Positions 10,338-22,189 of a stretch of 64,000 bases of DNA are shown here, one piece after another. The notes beneath the pieces were generated by a model, which was not told where the DNA came from, did not search any database, and worked only from the letters and a program-made list of their open reading frames with translations. Numbering within the stretch: the stretch's first letter is position 1; each line of letters opens with the position of its first letter. The position numbers and the translations under genes are program-made. This DNA comes from Fratercula arctica (taxonomy: Eukaryota; Chordata; Aves; Charadriiformes; Alcidae): NCBI GenBank assembly GCA_947846985.1, contig CANTUZ010000001.1, positions 5,129,504 through 5,193,503 on the forward strand. Direction: 5' to 3'.

Positions 10338-12558
10338 TCATAAAAATAAATGACTACCATGACAGATAAGAAACAGACATCATTTTTGTGCAGATTTTGT
10401 GCAGACTATTTCAGGTGAGAGATCTCTGCCTATTTATGTGATTGTCTTACCTGCAGATTTTTGGCTTGGACCTTTCCTTTTGTTAAAAAGGAGAGGAGAG
10501 ACCTTTCTGAAACTGTCCCAAATGTGTGGAGAAGGGTAACCTGTTAACATAGTTTTTAAAAAAAGACATAGCAGAATAAACAAAATGATTTCTGGTAAAA
10601 CCATCCCTGTGTCTGAGCTGCCTTGTTTTTTTGGTGGTAGGCAATTTGGGCAAGTGAACAAGGCAAAGAACAGGGGTCCGGTGAGTCTGGCTGGGAAGGT
10701 TAAGTAGGGAAAACCCTTTTTTGCAATATTTATTTTTTTCTCATCTGAAAATTGAGGAGCTTATCTAAAGAACAATGGCGACTTCTTTTTCAGATACAGC
10801 AATCTCTTCCGTCTCAGATTCGTTGTATGTGATTTTAAGCTCTAATTGAGACTGCCTTATCTGTGTTATTCTTAGAAACCAGAAGTTAATCCATAAGAGC
10901 TACAAGTTTATCTTTCTCCTTTCTAGCCACATCTCAACTCGAACAAGCCCATGCCATCACCCTGCTCTGCCTCATTTATCAAAATAATATGGCAGCTAAT
11001 CCTTCTGGAAGAACATAGTGTGAGATATGCAGGGCAGGACACCCATGTTCCCAGGGCTCTTTTGGGGAGCGGGGCACTGGGTGCCCATACTACATCCCTG
11101 GGGTGCCTAGGAGGTTTTGTGGGGTGGCTGGGACAACCGACTGCTAATGTAGCATGATGGGAGAGAAAGCAGCCTGGTAGGACCTGAACCCCCTCCAGAT
11201 CCCCATCTGAAAGCCTGTGCCTAGGGAAGATGACCAGAAGTCATCACCTCTCCATGGGGACTCAGAAGACAAAGATGTTCTCCCCTAGTCCATCACTACC
11301 TCATCATACCCTGTCCTGTTTTGTGAATGAATGCAAATCATCAGTTTGCAGAGTTGTCAGCTCAGCACCGGTCGCCTGCATTTACTGCACAGAGAAAGCC
11401 CGTCCTGCTTCTCTCCCGACATCCAGCATATTCAAACCCGAGTTAAATGTCCACATGGTAAGTATTAGGTGTAAAGGTTCCCTTGGAGAACCGAGACCTG
11501 TGTTTATTTGAAGAACAGGTGAGGTCTGCTATTAGGGTTAAATGGGGGAATGGGATGTTTGAAGCAAAATGTTTAAATAGTTCTGGTTCAGTGAGTGCAG
11601 ATTTCTAGTAAGCACTGTAACAGAGGTGGATAAAGGATGCTGGAAAGTTAATTGCTTGGCCAGCTTTAGGTGCAACTTTAACCCCTTTAAACAACTGCTT
11701 TCTCAAGCAATTGTTTGGTTTTCTGAGTATAAATACGGAGTGAAGCAACTTTCCTACTTTCTTGAAGAGTATGGTCACTTCTGAATTTTCTCATACAGAC
11801 TTCTTGCTTGTTTTGGTCATCATGAAGCAACAAAACCAAACAGCTCCCAGGGATGTGAATGTGCACATCTAATGCATCCAAAGCTTGGGTCAGGTCTCCA
11901 AATATGAAGGGACCAATTCAAATATCTCAAACCAATTTATTCCCAGCACTCAGGGTTTTCCAATTCAATTATGTCACAGAATGTGATATTTTAGTCTTCA
12001 TCCAAACCTATCAAAATACACAGTGGTGGCCCATTGAAGGAGTGGGGTTGTCTAGAGAAATGGTTAAAAAGCATGTGTCGGGGAAACTGCTCTATTGTCA
12101 TGGTGGGGAATATGTGAACTTCAGCGTAAGCCAAGTACTGAAGCACAAAAAGTGCTTTAAAATCAGTGAGTTGGACAATGTTGTTGATCCCTGGAGCAAA
12201 GAGGAACGGTTCGAAAGAGCAACAACTATACGAATGGCCCAAACATGAATACTTAGTTGATGGTTCACAGAATCAGAGGCATGAGGAATGGAAAAGACCT
12301 ACAGGGTGAACTGTGATTATTCTGCTTCAGTGCTCTGTCCTGTGCTTCAAACTGGACACAGACTTCTGTGACCCAAATGTAGATTTTAATATGTGTCTTG
12401 TACAATCAGTTTGATTTAGGGTCCTGAGTCAATCTTTTGTAGAGGGAATATTAAACTGCAAAGCATGAACAGGGATTTAAATAACAAAAGGGGGCTTGGG
12501 TCTGGGTTTTTTTTGTTTGTTTCCCCTTGCCTTGCCTTACCTACCCTTTTCTCTTTTA

Positions 12559-12677
12559 TTTTTTTTTTTTTCTTTTTAATAGGTTTTGAACACCAGCATG
12601 CATTAAGCTATCTGCAAGGCCAAACAAATACTCTCTTCCGGAAGGGAAACATTTTCTTTCCATGGTGTTTGAAACAG
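12559..12677 (+). other. candidate internal exon (95 bp) with strong splice signals
   Basis: A long pyrimidine tract (12547-12578, T-rich with a few C and A) ends in AATAG at 12578-12582, a good acceptor. The proposed exon is 12583-12677 and is followed by GTATGT at 12678-12683, a strong donor, with CAG before it. One reading frame is open through the whole segment (including QHALSYLQGQTNTLFRKGN), ending on a codon boundary. I recognise no protein family in it. Splice-like pairs occur by chance in long vertebrate introns, so this is a pseudo-exon or a real exon; the sequence alone cannot decide. Confidence 0.25.
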
Positions 12678-12683
12678 GTATGT

Positions 12684-13517
12684 ACAATGCAGTGATTCAC
12701 ACCAAACAAAAACACTGCTAAACAAAACTAGCTGTTTCACCAGCTGAATGCAGAGTGCAGATCCTTTACCCCGGGACATGATTTTTAGTGGTAGAAATAG
12801 CGAGGTATGTAAAAAAAAGGTGAGATTTTACAAGAATAGGAAATTGCTCCAAGTCATCCTTATGGAATCAGGGACAGAGGGAAGGAAGGAAGTGCAGGAG
12901 CATGTGAAGAACATTTCTGAGAAATTTCAGCTAGTGACCTTGTGTGGCACTGATAAGCTCAATGTGTGGCTGTATTATACGCGCTGATTTACACAACCTG
13001 CAGGAGAACTTATGTCTGAAACAGAGCAGGAGAACAATACCTATCCCAACGTTTTCTTGTATGGCATTTCAAGGCAACCAACTTGCACAATTAGAGGGAA
13101 ATTTCAAGAGAAGTCATAAGAGCCATAGCTATATGTGAAACGGAGCTAGCAGTTTATTCACAAGAGGTCCAGTGCTGTTTTATTGCCTTTCAGAAACCCC
13201 ATGAAGCTAGCTATCATTTTGATTCTGGAGACAGGCCTCTGATCAAAGTTTCCCTCAGCTTTTCTCCTTTTTGACGAGTGCCCTGTCTCCATGTGCTGGG
13301 CTTCAGCCTTTCTTCCAACTCTGTTACTTTACATAAAAGTTTGCAGACAGCAGGACGAAGGCAAACTGCAGCCTTCTTGGCTGGCAGCAGTTCGAGACTG
13401 TAGGAAATGAAGGCACAAGATAGGAGCACAAGTACAATGCCAGAGAGTCTGCCTAAATTAATAGCTGTCCTGGCTGCATCCTTGAAGCAGAAAGAAATGA
13501 AATAAAATCCGAAAACA
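12684..13517. other. unique DNA, no gene recognised
   Basis: Nothing is recognised between the exon-like segment and the next CR1 copy. Short open frames have no domain. Confidence 0.5.
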
Positions 13518-13720
13518 GATGCTGAGGGTGGTGAAACACTGGCACAGGCTTCCCAGAGAGGTGATGGATGCCCCATCCCTAGAAACATTCAAGGTCAGGT
13601 TGGACCATGCTCTGAGCAACCTGATCTAGTTGAAAATGTCCCTGCTTATGGCAGGGCGGGTTGGACTAGGTGACCTTTAAAGGTCCCTTCCAACCCAAAC
13701 TATTCTATGATTCTATGATT
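13518..13720 (+). mobile_element. CR1 LINE 3' end fragment, plus strand
   Basis: About 200 bp of the CR1 3' end. It shows 'gaaacactggcacaggctt', 'cccagagaggtgatgga', 'ggttggactaggtgacct', 'aggtcccttccaaccc' and a terminal pair of TTCTATGA units. The coding part left corresponds to the last residues of ORF2 (the [13 protein letters not shown] region). Heavily 5'-truncated. Confidence 0.93.
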
Positions 13721-13881
13721 TCCACATTTCTCAAGATCCTGACTGTGTTATGGTAGTTGCATTCTTCCTGCCGAGTGTGCTCTCTTTCCTTCTTAGCCTG
13801 GCTTAAACCTGAATTGCTTCCAAAGCAGATATTGGTTTGGCTAGTGAATCCTAAGGCTGAATAATCTCCTTGTTCTTCTTG

Positions 13882-14340
13882 TGGCCAAGGCCAATGGTCT
13901 ACTAGGGTGCATTAAAAAGAGCGTGGCCGGCAGGTTGAGGGAGGTCATCCTCCCCCTCTGCTTTGCCTTGGTAAGGCCACATCTGCAGTACTGTGTCCAG
14001 GTCTGGGCTCCCCGGTTCAAGGACAGGGAACTACTGGAGAGAGTCCAGCAGAGGCTACAAAGATGATCAAGGGACTGGAGCACCTTTCTTGTGAGGAAAG
14101 CTTGAGGGACCTGTGTCTGTTTCCATTTCAACATGAGGAAAAACTTTTTTGAGGGTGGCAGAGCCCTGGCACAGGCTGCCCAGAGAGGTGGTGGAGTCTC
14201 CTTCTCTGGAGACATTCAAAACCCGCCTGGATGCATTCCTGTCCAACCTGCTGTGGGTGACCCTGCTTTGGCAGGGGGGTTGGACTAGATGATCTCCAAA
14301 GGTCCCTTCCAACCCCCACAATTCTGTGATTCCGTGATTC
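13882..14340 (+). mobile_element. CR1 LINE fragment with internal deletion, plus strand
   Basis: Starts in the ORF2 C-terminal region ('tggccaaggccaatgg', then an open stretch to 14066 containing [28 protein letters not shown] and LLERVQQR) and runs to a typical 3' end ('ggttggactagatgatctcc', then 'attctgtgattccgtgattc'). Near 14112-14125 the sequence jumps from the 'cttgagggacctgtg' region to 'tttccatttcaacatgagg'. Other CR1 copies carry roughly 150-200 more bases between these points, so I infer an internal deletion. The 3' sequence differs from the neighbour at 13518, suggesting a different subfamily and a separate insertion. Confidence 0.93.
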
Positions 14341-17300
14341 TCAGAGTCTCAGGCTAAATATGTCAATACATATTTTAACATAGTCTTTGCAGTAAGACCT
14401 GGGCTTGGGCTGCCCATGCACCAAACCCATCAGAAGCAGTTTAGTCATGGACGTCTCTTTTACTGTGATTTAACTGGTTGGCCTCAGCACTGTGGTACAT
14501 GGCTGCTTGGCTTTAAGGTTTATGACAGACGTGCATGGGGTTGGCAAAGAGCTGGAGTTGCGCGAGGTTATGCAACAAGCCACTGTAATGTGTTTACCAT
14601 CTCTGAACCTGTTTAGAGTTTCTTTGGATGGGAGGCCTTTGAGTGGGAGAGAGCCTTGGAAGAGATACTAATTAGAAACTTGCTAAATGACCTAACAGAT
14701 GACAAATGTCTCTAGCATTGAAAACTAGAGGTGAAAAAGACCATTTGCATCTTGTTTACCTCTTCCTACCTGAGATCGGCTGTGACTCTATCCTCATATA
14801 TTTTCATGTACTTTACTCTGATAGGCTTTAAATTACTCAAGTGATAAGGTCTATACACCATGCAATATGCTGTACAGTAATTACAGTATTTTTTGAATGA
14901 ACATTTGTATTCTAGATAGCCTGATAATAAGACTGTTAGCGATGTAGCTGAGGGGGTAGAACACTGCTCACTTTTTATCAGGCTGGCCTTTAGTCAGATG
15001 GAACTGTAATTGTCATTAACAAAAGCAACAGAATGCTGTACACAAGGTACTTAAATACTACCATAAAAGAAAGCATCTATCCAAATGCTCCTGAAATGTA
15101 TCCCAAAAGATGTTTCTGTCACCACGGTTTATTTCTAGCAAAGGCTGGACTGATTGCTGAAGAAGCTCACCTTGCCTTGAAAATCATCTGCATACAAAGT
15201 CAACCTTCAGGGGAGCAGCAGCAGAGATTGCATCAAAAGTATTAAAAAAATAGGAATATGGTCTAGCCAAATATTCTCTTCTCTGTGCTAAAGATATTTC
15301 AATAGTAGTGACGTTTCAGCCATACTGGCCATCCAGCAGAGATTTTTGCAGACAGTTGGTGTTCTTTGATACTCTGATGAGAATTGTAAAAGTGACTTTA
15401 AGATAATTCAGGCTTCAAACCTTTTCTGAGAACTTGCTCTAATTCTGGTGACCAAGTGCTGCAGGCTGATGCCTTCCATGAAGCAGGCAGTTATATCTGA
15501 GGGGGAATCAACCCAAAAAAAGAAATCCAAGTTACCCTGTGTCTTCAGGCAAACTGCATAATAATAAATCCATAGCACTGGAAGTGCTCTTCCAACTTTC
15601 TAATTTCAGGTATTTGACACTCTGCCTGAACTCATGCCAGTGATTATTTGCAACACTTTCCAACCTGCAGCACTCTGTGCCTGCTATCTGAGTTACTGTC
15701 ACTACCTCTGTGAAGAGCACTGAGACCCATATGGATGGATTTACTGCTTGACGGAATTAAATAAGCAGCACAATGTCCACAAAATTGCTGCTTTTCAGAA
15801 GATCCTAGTGATTCTCATACACTACCTATCCAGTCCAACTGATCCAGACTTCCCTTCCCGTTAAGCAGTTTTCGCGTTACTGAATATATTCTGCACGTAC
15901 TGAGCCTTTTTCCGTGGCAGATTTCTGAGCTGATCCCCCTGCAGCCTAACCCCTAGAATATGTCCTATGTGCTTGCTGAATTTTTCATCAATCCCACATT
16001 AAATCTGCAGGCTTTGAGGTGGACTGGGGAGCTGACGTATTTACCCTTCCAGATCAGCACCGCTGTTATCTTTCCCAAGGAAGCACGGGAGCACCTTTGT
16101 TTTCCAAAATACGTGTGGGCAAAGGAAAGACCGTGGTCCTCACCGGTCACTCAGCTGCCACATCATCGTTCTCCCCAAGTGCATTCCTTATGCCATTTAT
16201 TAGCACTGCTAATACCAAGCACCTCATTTTTATGCCACTAGCAGCAATTGTGAAAGCCATACTGAACTTTCTAATCCATTTATCTATTAATTTATTATCT
16301 AATTAAGACTCACAATGACAGTGCTATTTGTTTAAAAATGCCCTCAAACTAAACCAATACAAAACACACATGCATTCAAATCAATTAAAATGGTACTTCC
16401 TCATGTTTTCCTTAATCAGTTGGTAACTGCTCCAGTGCTGCTTAAAGGAAGGCAAAATTCATTTTAACTTCATCATAATCGTGTGACCTACTTGCACAGT
16501 GCCAAACTGATACAAATGGATGTTACTGTCATGTCATAAGGGCATGGAATAGTACCAGCCATGAATTTTGCAAGAGCCATCCTAGGAATGAGGCTTTTTT
16601 GCATAAAAGGGCCCTAGAACATTCGTTTAAATGCAGTCACTGAAAGGCAGGCAGGCAAAATGGAGATTTCTGAAGAGTTTATTGAAGTTTACATCACACC
16701 TCGTGCTGCATCTTTGTGATTATATTTTTCTCCCAAGAGTTGTGTCTTTTGCACAATAGTGGCAGAGTCTGGTGCCATGTGCCTAATGCTTCATGCTTGT
16801 TACAGCAAAAAAAAGAAATATATACTGGTCTTCCTATGTTGCTTAAACAAAACCTGACCTCATTCTTTAGCCACCGAGCTGTGTCAGACAGACTTTCCGC
16901 TGTGGCATCCACATGGAGAAATCCTGCATAATGCCTTAATGCCATTTGTTTTGGCCACTGACTTCAAAAGCAGTTGCCTTTCTTGTTTGGATGCAAAACG
17001 TGCAGGCATTGCACATCCAAACCGGGTGCAGACGTTACACCGTGATCTGCCTTCCTGAGACTGCAAAAGATCAAACCTGATGTTAATTGCTTACTGTTGC
17101 AGAGGATTTCTGGGGCACAGCTGGAAGAGAGTTCTGCTCCTTCACCTCTGTCCCTGCCCCCGGACCTTGCGGTAGTAGCAGCACAGATTATCACGCTGGA
17201 GAGAGTTGCTCCATTTGGTTATTTAGAAATATTTTAAGAGCGTCTTTCAAAGCCCGCAGTAATGCTCATTGACACCAAGGTCTGAAACGCAAATCCCTGT

Positions 17301-18440
17301 GGACTCTGTCTGTCCTGTTCAGCTTGGAAATGCATGGAGGGACATTCATTCAGTCTCGGGATTTGTGTTTGAACATGATTAAGGACAACCACTGCTGTTT
17401 TTCCCCTCCTGCATGAAGCATCGCTTTCCCTTCTGCTAGTTATTTATAGTACTGCATAAGATATTTTTAAGATAAGGAAAGGCGGAAGAAGCCAGATTGA
17501 AGATACATGTAGCTGTAATTTCTTTAAGAATGTCTAAATAATGTTTCTCAAGCAATTTACATCTTGAAAGTTTTCTTTTCTCTTTTAATACTACAGGTAG
17601 CCAAAAGCAAATGGAATGTAATAAACAGGGTATTTGTACTCACTACAAGTCAACGCTTGTATTAGCAGAGTTTTAAAACTCCAGCTCTGCAGTGACTGAA
17701 ATGACACAGCCGTACCTGCGATGGAAATCACTCACTTTGCCTGAATTTTACGCAATCCTTTAAAAAGTGAAGAAATAAATCTAAAGAGACTTCTTTTCCT
17801 TTGCAAGGGAAAAGAAGGGAGCGGGAGAGAGCTCTCAGGCCCTGACCTTGCTCCTTCTGAAGTCCAGAGGAGACTGTATCTCTGAGCTTCAAACCCTCGC
17901 TGCCTTCCAGCACAAGTGTCAGCCCACAGGCTTGCAAGCTGGCTTTCAAGCGACAGCTAAGCCACCTGAAGAGCTGCTCTGCTTTATCAGTTCAGTGGGG
18001 ATTTGTTTGATCAGGTTTACTGGAGGATGTCTTCCTGAGTGACAGCCGTGGGTCTGAGTAGCAGATGTGTGTTCAGTAAAGCACGTTCCACTCCCAGAGC
18101 TTATTTCTTTCCTTTTGTGCCTTATTTACCTTGGCTGACATTATGACACTCAATTAGTCTTAATATTGGAAATGTTTTCTGGATTAGAGATTTCTGTTTA
18201 ATAACGCCTGGGAGGAAGTGCTAGGTCTGATTAGTGATGCCTGACTCAAAGTAACATAGACTCCCCCAACAGCCTACTGACAGCTAAGCTCCAATCCAAT
18301 AATGCTGAATGGGGGCGGGCTGGGAGAGGAAACCACCACCACAAAAGATTGTGACTTACCGCCGTCCAACCCTCGGAACAGGGACCATGTAGGAAACCTC
18401 TTACTCATGGGATGACTGATGGCTCACATGAGCAGCCTGA
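14341..18440. other. unique DNA, no gene recognised
   Basis: About 4.1 kb without a recognisable repeat or exon. Frames of up to about 95 codons on both strands (for example around 15960-16306) overlap each other in conflicting frames and show no domain. An acceptor-like pyrimidine tract ending in CTACAG is at about 17571-17597 with no strong donor close by. Confidence 0.5.
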
Positions 18441-18640
18441 AGGTTTTCACTGAAAAGGTTGTCAAGCATTGGAACAGGCTGCCCAGGGAAGCGGTGGAGT
18501 CACCATCCCTGAGGGTATTTAAAAGACGTGTAGAAGTGGTGCTGAGTGACATGGGTTAGTGGCGGACTTGGCAGTGTTAGGTTAATGGTTGGACTTGATG
18601 ATCTTAAAGGTCTTTTCCAACCTAAACAATTCTATGATTT
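18441..18640 (+). mobile_element. CR1 LINE 3' end fragment, plus strand
   Basis: Begins in 'ttttcactgaaaagg', continues 'cattggaacaggctgccc', 'cggtggagtcaccatccctg', the end of ORF2 (matching the VDVVLSDMG-type tail), then a stop and the 3' end 'ggttggacttgatgatctta' and 'caattctatgattt'. The sequence after the stop resembles the copy at 36917-37495 (reversed), so the two belong to one subfamily. Confidence 0.93.
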
Positions 18641-20579
18641 ATAAGGTGAAGCTGCACAGTATGGTTCCAGTAGCAGAAGAGGCTGTGCCAAGCTGTGGCC
18701 GAGCTCTCCCTGGGTCCTGTTTCTGTGTCACGGTTCACTGTCGCTGTTAACTACAACGGGGATGCTCTCTGTGGGATGGTGCTGCTCACTGCATTACTGA
18801 AATAGGTCAGCTCAAAATCAGGCAAAAAAATAACAATTTAACTATTATTCTGTCCCTTAGGATCTTTTCTACCGAAGGGCAGAAATTGCTGCATTGCTGC
18901 CGTCAGCAGAGAGAACTCTGCTAAAGCCCCTCATCAGAGGAAGAGGAGGAATTGCTGCTGGCCTGGTAGGCAGGGCCTGGCAACACCACAACGAACAGAA
19001 AGGGCAGGACAAAGTGCAAGGACAGTAGTTCATGAAGAGGGCAGTGGCTGGAACCTTGTCTGAAGGGATGGCTGGAGAAGAGCCTGGGGTAAATGATGAC
19101 GGAGAACGCATGCTAGAAAGAGAAGGGTCTCCCCATGAAACGAAGGGCCTTCAGGAGGCCAGACACCAGGACCTGACCGTTTTGGGGAACTGGGCTGCCT
19201 GCAGTCCAGGGTCCACTTAGAAGTGGATCTTGTGAGTACTGTTACAACTCAGTCATGCAGTGGTACAGTCAATGGCACTGGCCTTGCCTCTCTGGCTGTC
19301 ACAGCTAACACACAGCAGAATGCAGGTGGGTGCAGACAGCAGTTCTCTCCTGTGCGCAGCCACACCATTCCCTTGGATCATACTGTTCTGATCCCGTGAG
19401 CATACTCTACAGGGAGGTTCTTCACATGGACCAAACTCAAACGCGTGTGTCTACACTGCAATTTAACCACTGGTGAACGGAAGGCAGAGGACATGCCAGC
19501 ATCCTGCAAACCCAAAAGGTTCACCATGGCCAGGCCCGTGGCTGTGCTTGCAGGTTTGTGCGAGGTGCAGCACGTAGGATTACTCTTGAGAGCAGCCTCG
19601 GGATTTAGAGGTATTTCATTTCCAGCTCTGAATATATTTTTGCAGAATCTTAGCAGTAGCAGAATGCAAACTTACTTGGGGAAGAGGAATATGGAGGGTC
19701 ATGTTCTGCTTCTCCAATATAGTAAAGTGAAACAAGTCTACATCAGCATTTAAATGTAATAATATATTAATACTTTAATTAATTTAATAATAAGCTGGGG
19801 AAAGGATTGGTTGAAGACTTGAAAATAAATAATTGCAGTGGCACGTCCTGCCTATATTAAGATCATTTTGAAAATTTATTGATACACAATAACGCATCTG
19901 TCGATACACAGTTGCGACATCTATATCAATATCTTCCTATATCAATATATTGGATGAGGGAATTGTGGGAGAATCCTTTTTGAATATTGCTGGGGGGTAA
20001 TTGCTGACAAAGAAATCACTGACATTTAAATGGAGTTTCTGTACTGCAGATAATTCCAGGAATGTGCTATAAGAAAAGTAAAAATCTCCTGTTGTTCAGT
20101 TTTCGATTTTCAATTAATTTTATAGTGCAAGTGATGCTGTGCTCTAGAGAAGCTGACATAAAAACAGGTTATTATGGAAAGTTCCTACAAAATGTTCAGC
20201 TAGTAGTGTTAATTCTGTTTTAAAACAACTATCTCCCTATGCAATTATATTTCAATAAGCAAAAGGTTATCTCTGTTGTAAAGACATATAACGGAGAAAA
20301 CACTCAAACTGTTGCACTGTTATCGCTGGAATTTATCCTCCAGCATGACTATGTTCTCAATTACAGCAGAACAAATGTATTAAATATCATTCAGATAGGA
20401 ACATCATCCGGTAGCTGTCTATTTCTGAAAAGTTTTTCGATCCCAAGGAAAGAAGACTTTTTTCACCTACTTTATGCTCAGTTTAGGAAAATAAAATAGA
20501 AACCAAATGGAAACAGCTGCGAAAGAATAGGAAAAATCTCCACGCTATGACCCAGAGGGGAACCCAGGATTTCTATTTA
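18641..20579. other. unique DNA, no gene recognised
   Basis: Contains AT-rich sequence with several ATATCAATAT-like strings at 19855-19955. No repeat family or exon recognised. Confidence 0.5.
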
Positions 20580-20630
20580 CTAGAATTATTATTGGTATTG
20601 TTACAGTATCATCCACAGTGCTCCAAAACC
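20580..20630. repeat. possible ancient interspersed repeat fragment
   Basis: The string 'attattattggtattgtta' followed by 'cagtatcatccacagtgct' follows the order of an old amniote repeat I remember (ATTATTATTTGTATTGCAGTAGCACC, then GTGCTAGGCGCTGTAC). Short and diverged. Confidence 0.3.
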
Positions 20631-20631
20631 C

Positions 20632-20760
20632 TTTTAGCGTGAACTTGTGCAAGTCGCCAGTCGTGTGTGATTCCCTTGCCTCATCTATAAAGTGGAAATA
20701 AATGTCCTTCCCACAGCTGGGTCTTGTAAAGACACATTTGCAGGATTGGAATGCCAGTGT
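20632..20760 (+). repeat. MIR-type SINE fragment, plus strand
   Basis: Matches the central and right part of the MIR consensus in order: 'gaacttgtgcaagtcgcc' (MIR TGACCTTGGGCAAGTCAC), 'cccttgcctcatctataaag' (CAGTTTCCTCATCTGTAAA), 'tggaaataaatgtccttcc' and 'cacagctgggtcttgtaaag' (CATAGGGTTGTTGTGAGG). The tRNA-derived head is not clear. MIRs are tRNA-derived SINEs that were active before the amniote radiation, so this is a fossil. Confidence 0.6.
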
Positions 20761-22189
20761 AAACCGGTTTCTTATTCAGGGCTTTATAAACTGTAATGAA
20801 AAAAGGCTGAGTAATCACCAACAACGTTGATGTCTTATCTGAGATTGCCCCCGAGATCCTCCTAGTCACGGGAAAGTGACAAATTATTTTTCTTGTGTTT
20901 CTAATAGAGTCAAAATGAGCATGGCTCTTTGTAATAGTCAGTTCCTTAACAAGCCGTTAAACTTTCATTGTGTCTTGCTCTGCCGAAATATTTTTGCTGC
21001 AGACCCAGACATCAAAGATATAATATAGCTCTGGACACCAAGGCTACTTTACCAACTGCTGCTCTTAGGTTATCTGTAAGAGAGCAACATATTGTTTTGG
21101 TTTTATGAGATCCTGTAAAAGGAAAGCTGGTACTTAGAAAAAATGAAATGCTGCAAGCAATATATTGGCTGGATTAAGTTCACCTCCAACACTTATAATT
21201 TCAAGGAGTCTCTACCAAGTTTCAGTATAAGCGCATTGTGGCTGTGCTCACATGGAAAGTAAAAGAGGGTGCAAGTTCCAGTTCACACGAAGTAGAAATA
21301 TTTGTTGGTTCTGACCCATCTCACTGAAATAACACCTGCAGATAGGCAACATTTTTCTGAAAGTTGGTAGCCAGTATCTTGTGAACAAAAGGCAACTTTA
21401 CACCATCCCTAAAGCAATTTTCACCAAACTGCTTGATTGTGCTGAGGAACAGAGTACGGTACTCGGTTTTCCTTAGTTTAGAATCAGAGGAAAAATTAAA
21501 ACCTGCCAGCTATTACCTCTTGTAGGGATGCTTTCAGAAATGCTGTTCTGACAAACAAGTGTCTCCTTGAGATGGAAGGAAGAATGGATTGACATGTATC
21601 TCATCTCACACTCCACTAACGCTACGAATGGGCACTGACCAGCAGTGCAAGAGGGGGACTTGGAAGTGACAGAGGCATGCGTTTCCTCGGAGCAGAGAAT
21701 CAATAACAGGTGAAAAACAAGGCAGCAAAGGAAACAAGAAAGAAAAAGAAAGAAAAAGAAAAGAAAACCACGGCTGATGTAATTCAGCTTCTGGGAGGAT
21801 AGGCTGATTTGAGAAGTTATGTGAAATTAATCAGAAGTAGGTCTGTACTTTGATAATTAATATCTCAGTTATTAAGTTTTGGTCCATGCACCCAGTATTT
21901 AATTTTTGTTTGGGTATGTTTTGAGAGACTGGAGGGAGGGAGAAGATTATGGGATCTTCAGCGCAGAACGAGACAAAGTGTTAATGGGAAAGATTACCGC
22001 CGTATAATCCTTAGCAAATGGCATAAAAGCATTAGATACCTGCACTGCCACTACGCCTGCCTGCAGAGATATGTCATTGCCAGAAATTTAGTTGCTCTTT
22101 CTGTGCCCTCTGTAGCGGTAAGAAAAATTCAAACTAAAGCTGTTATTCTGTAAGGTCTCCTTGCAAATCCATTGGATTTTGCTCACAGG
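20761..22189. other. unique DNA with a short AG-rich tract
   Basis: Purine-rich AAAGAAAAAG tract at 21731-21769. Nothing else is recognised before the fossil LINE that starts at 22190. Confidence 0.5.
21731..21769. repeat. (AAAGAAAAAG)n purine simple repeat
   Basis: Short tract of GAAA and GAAAAA units, all purine apart from a few C. A small relative of the large purine tract at 28841. Confidence 0.85.

Larger units (their letters stand above)
9331..12582. other. unique DNA with homopolymer tracts
   Basis: A27 homopolymer at 9748-9774 and T-rich DNA at 12559-12580. No gene recognised. A minus-strand open frame of 115 codons at 9990-10337 is noted separately. A perfect GTAAGT donor-like site is at 11458-11463. 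Confidence 0.5.

Noticed and set aside
12262..12330. String 'cacagaatcagaggcatgag' with 'atggaaaagacctacagg', similar to a reversed CR1 3' end
   Set aside because: Only short pieces agree, and the expected 'tccaacc' and the flanking body are missing. Could be a decayed CR1 but is below what I can support.
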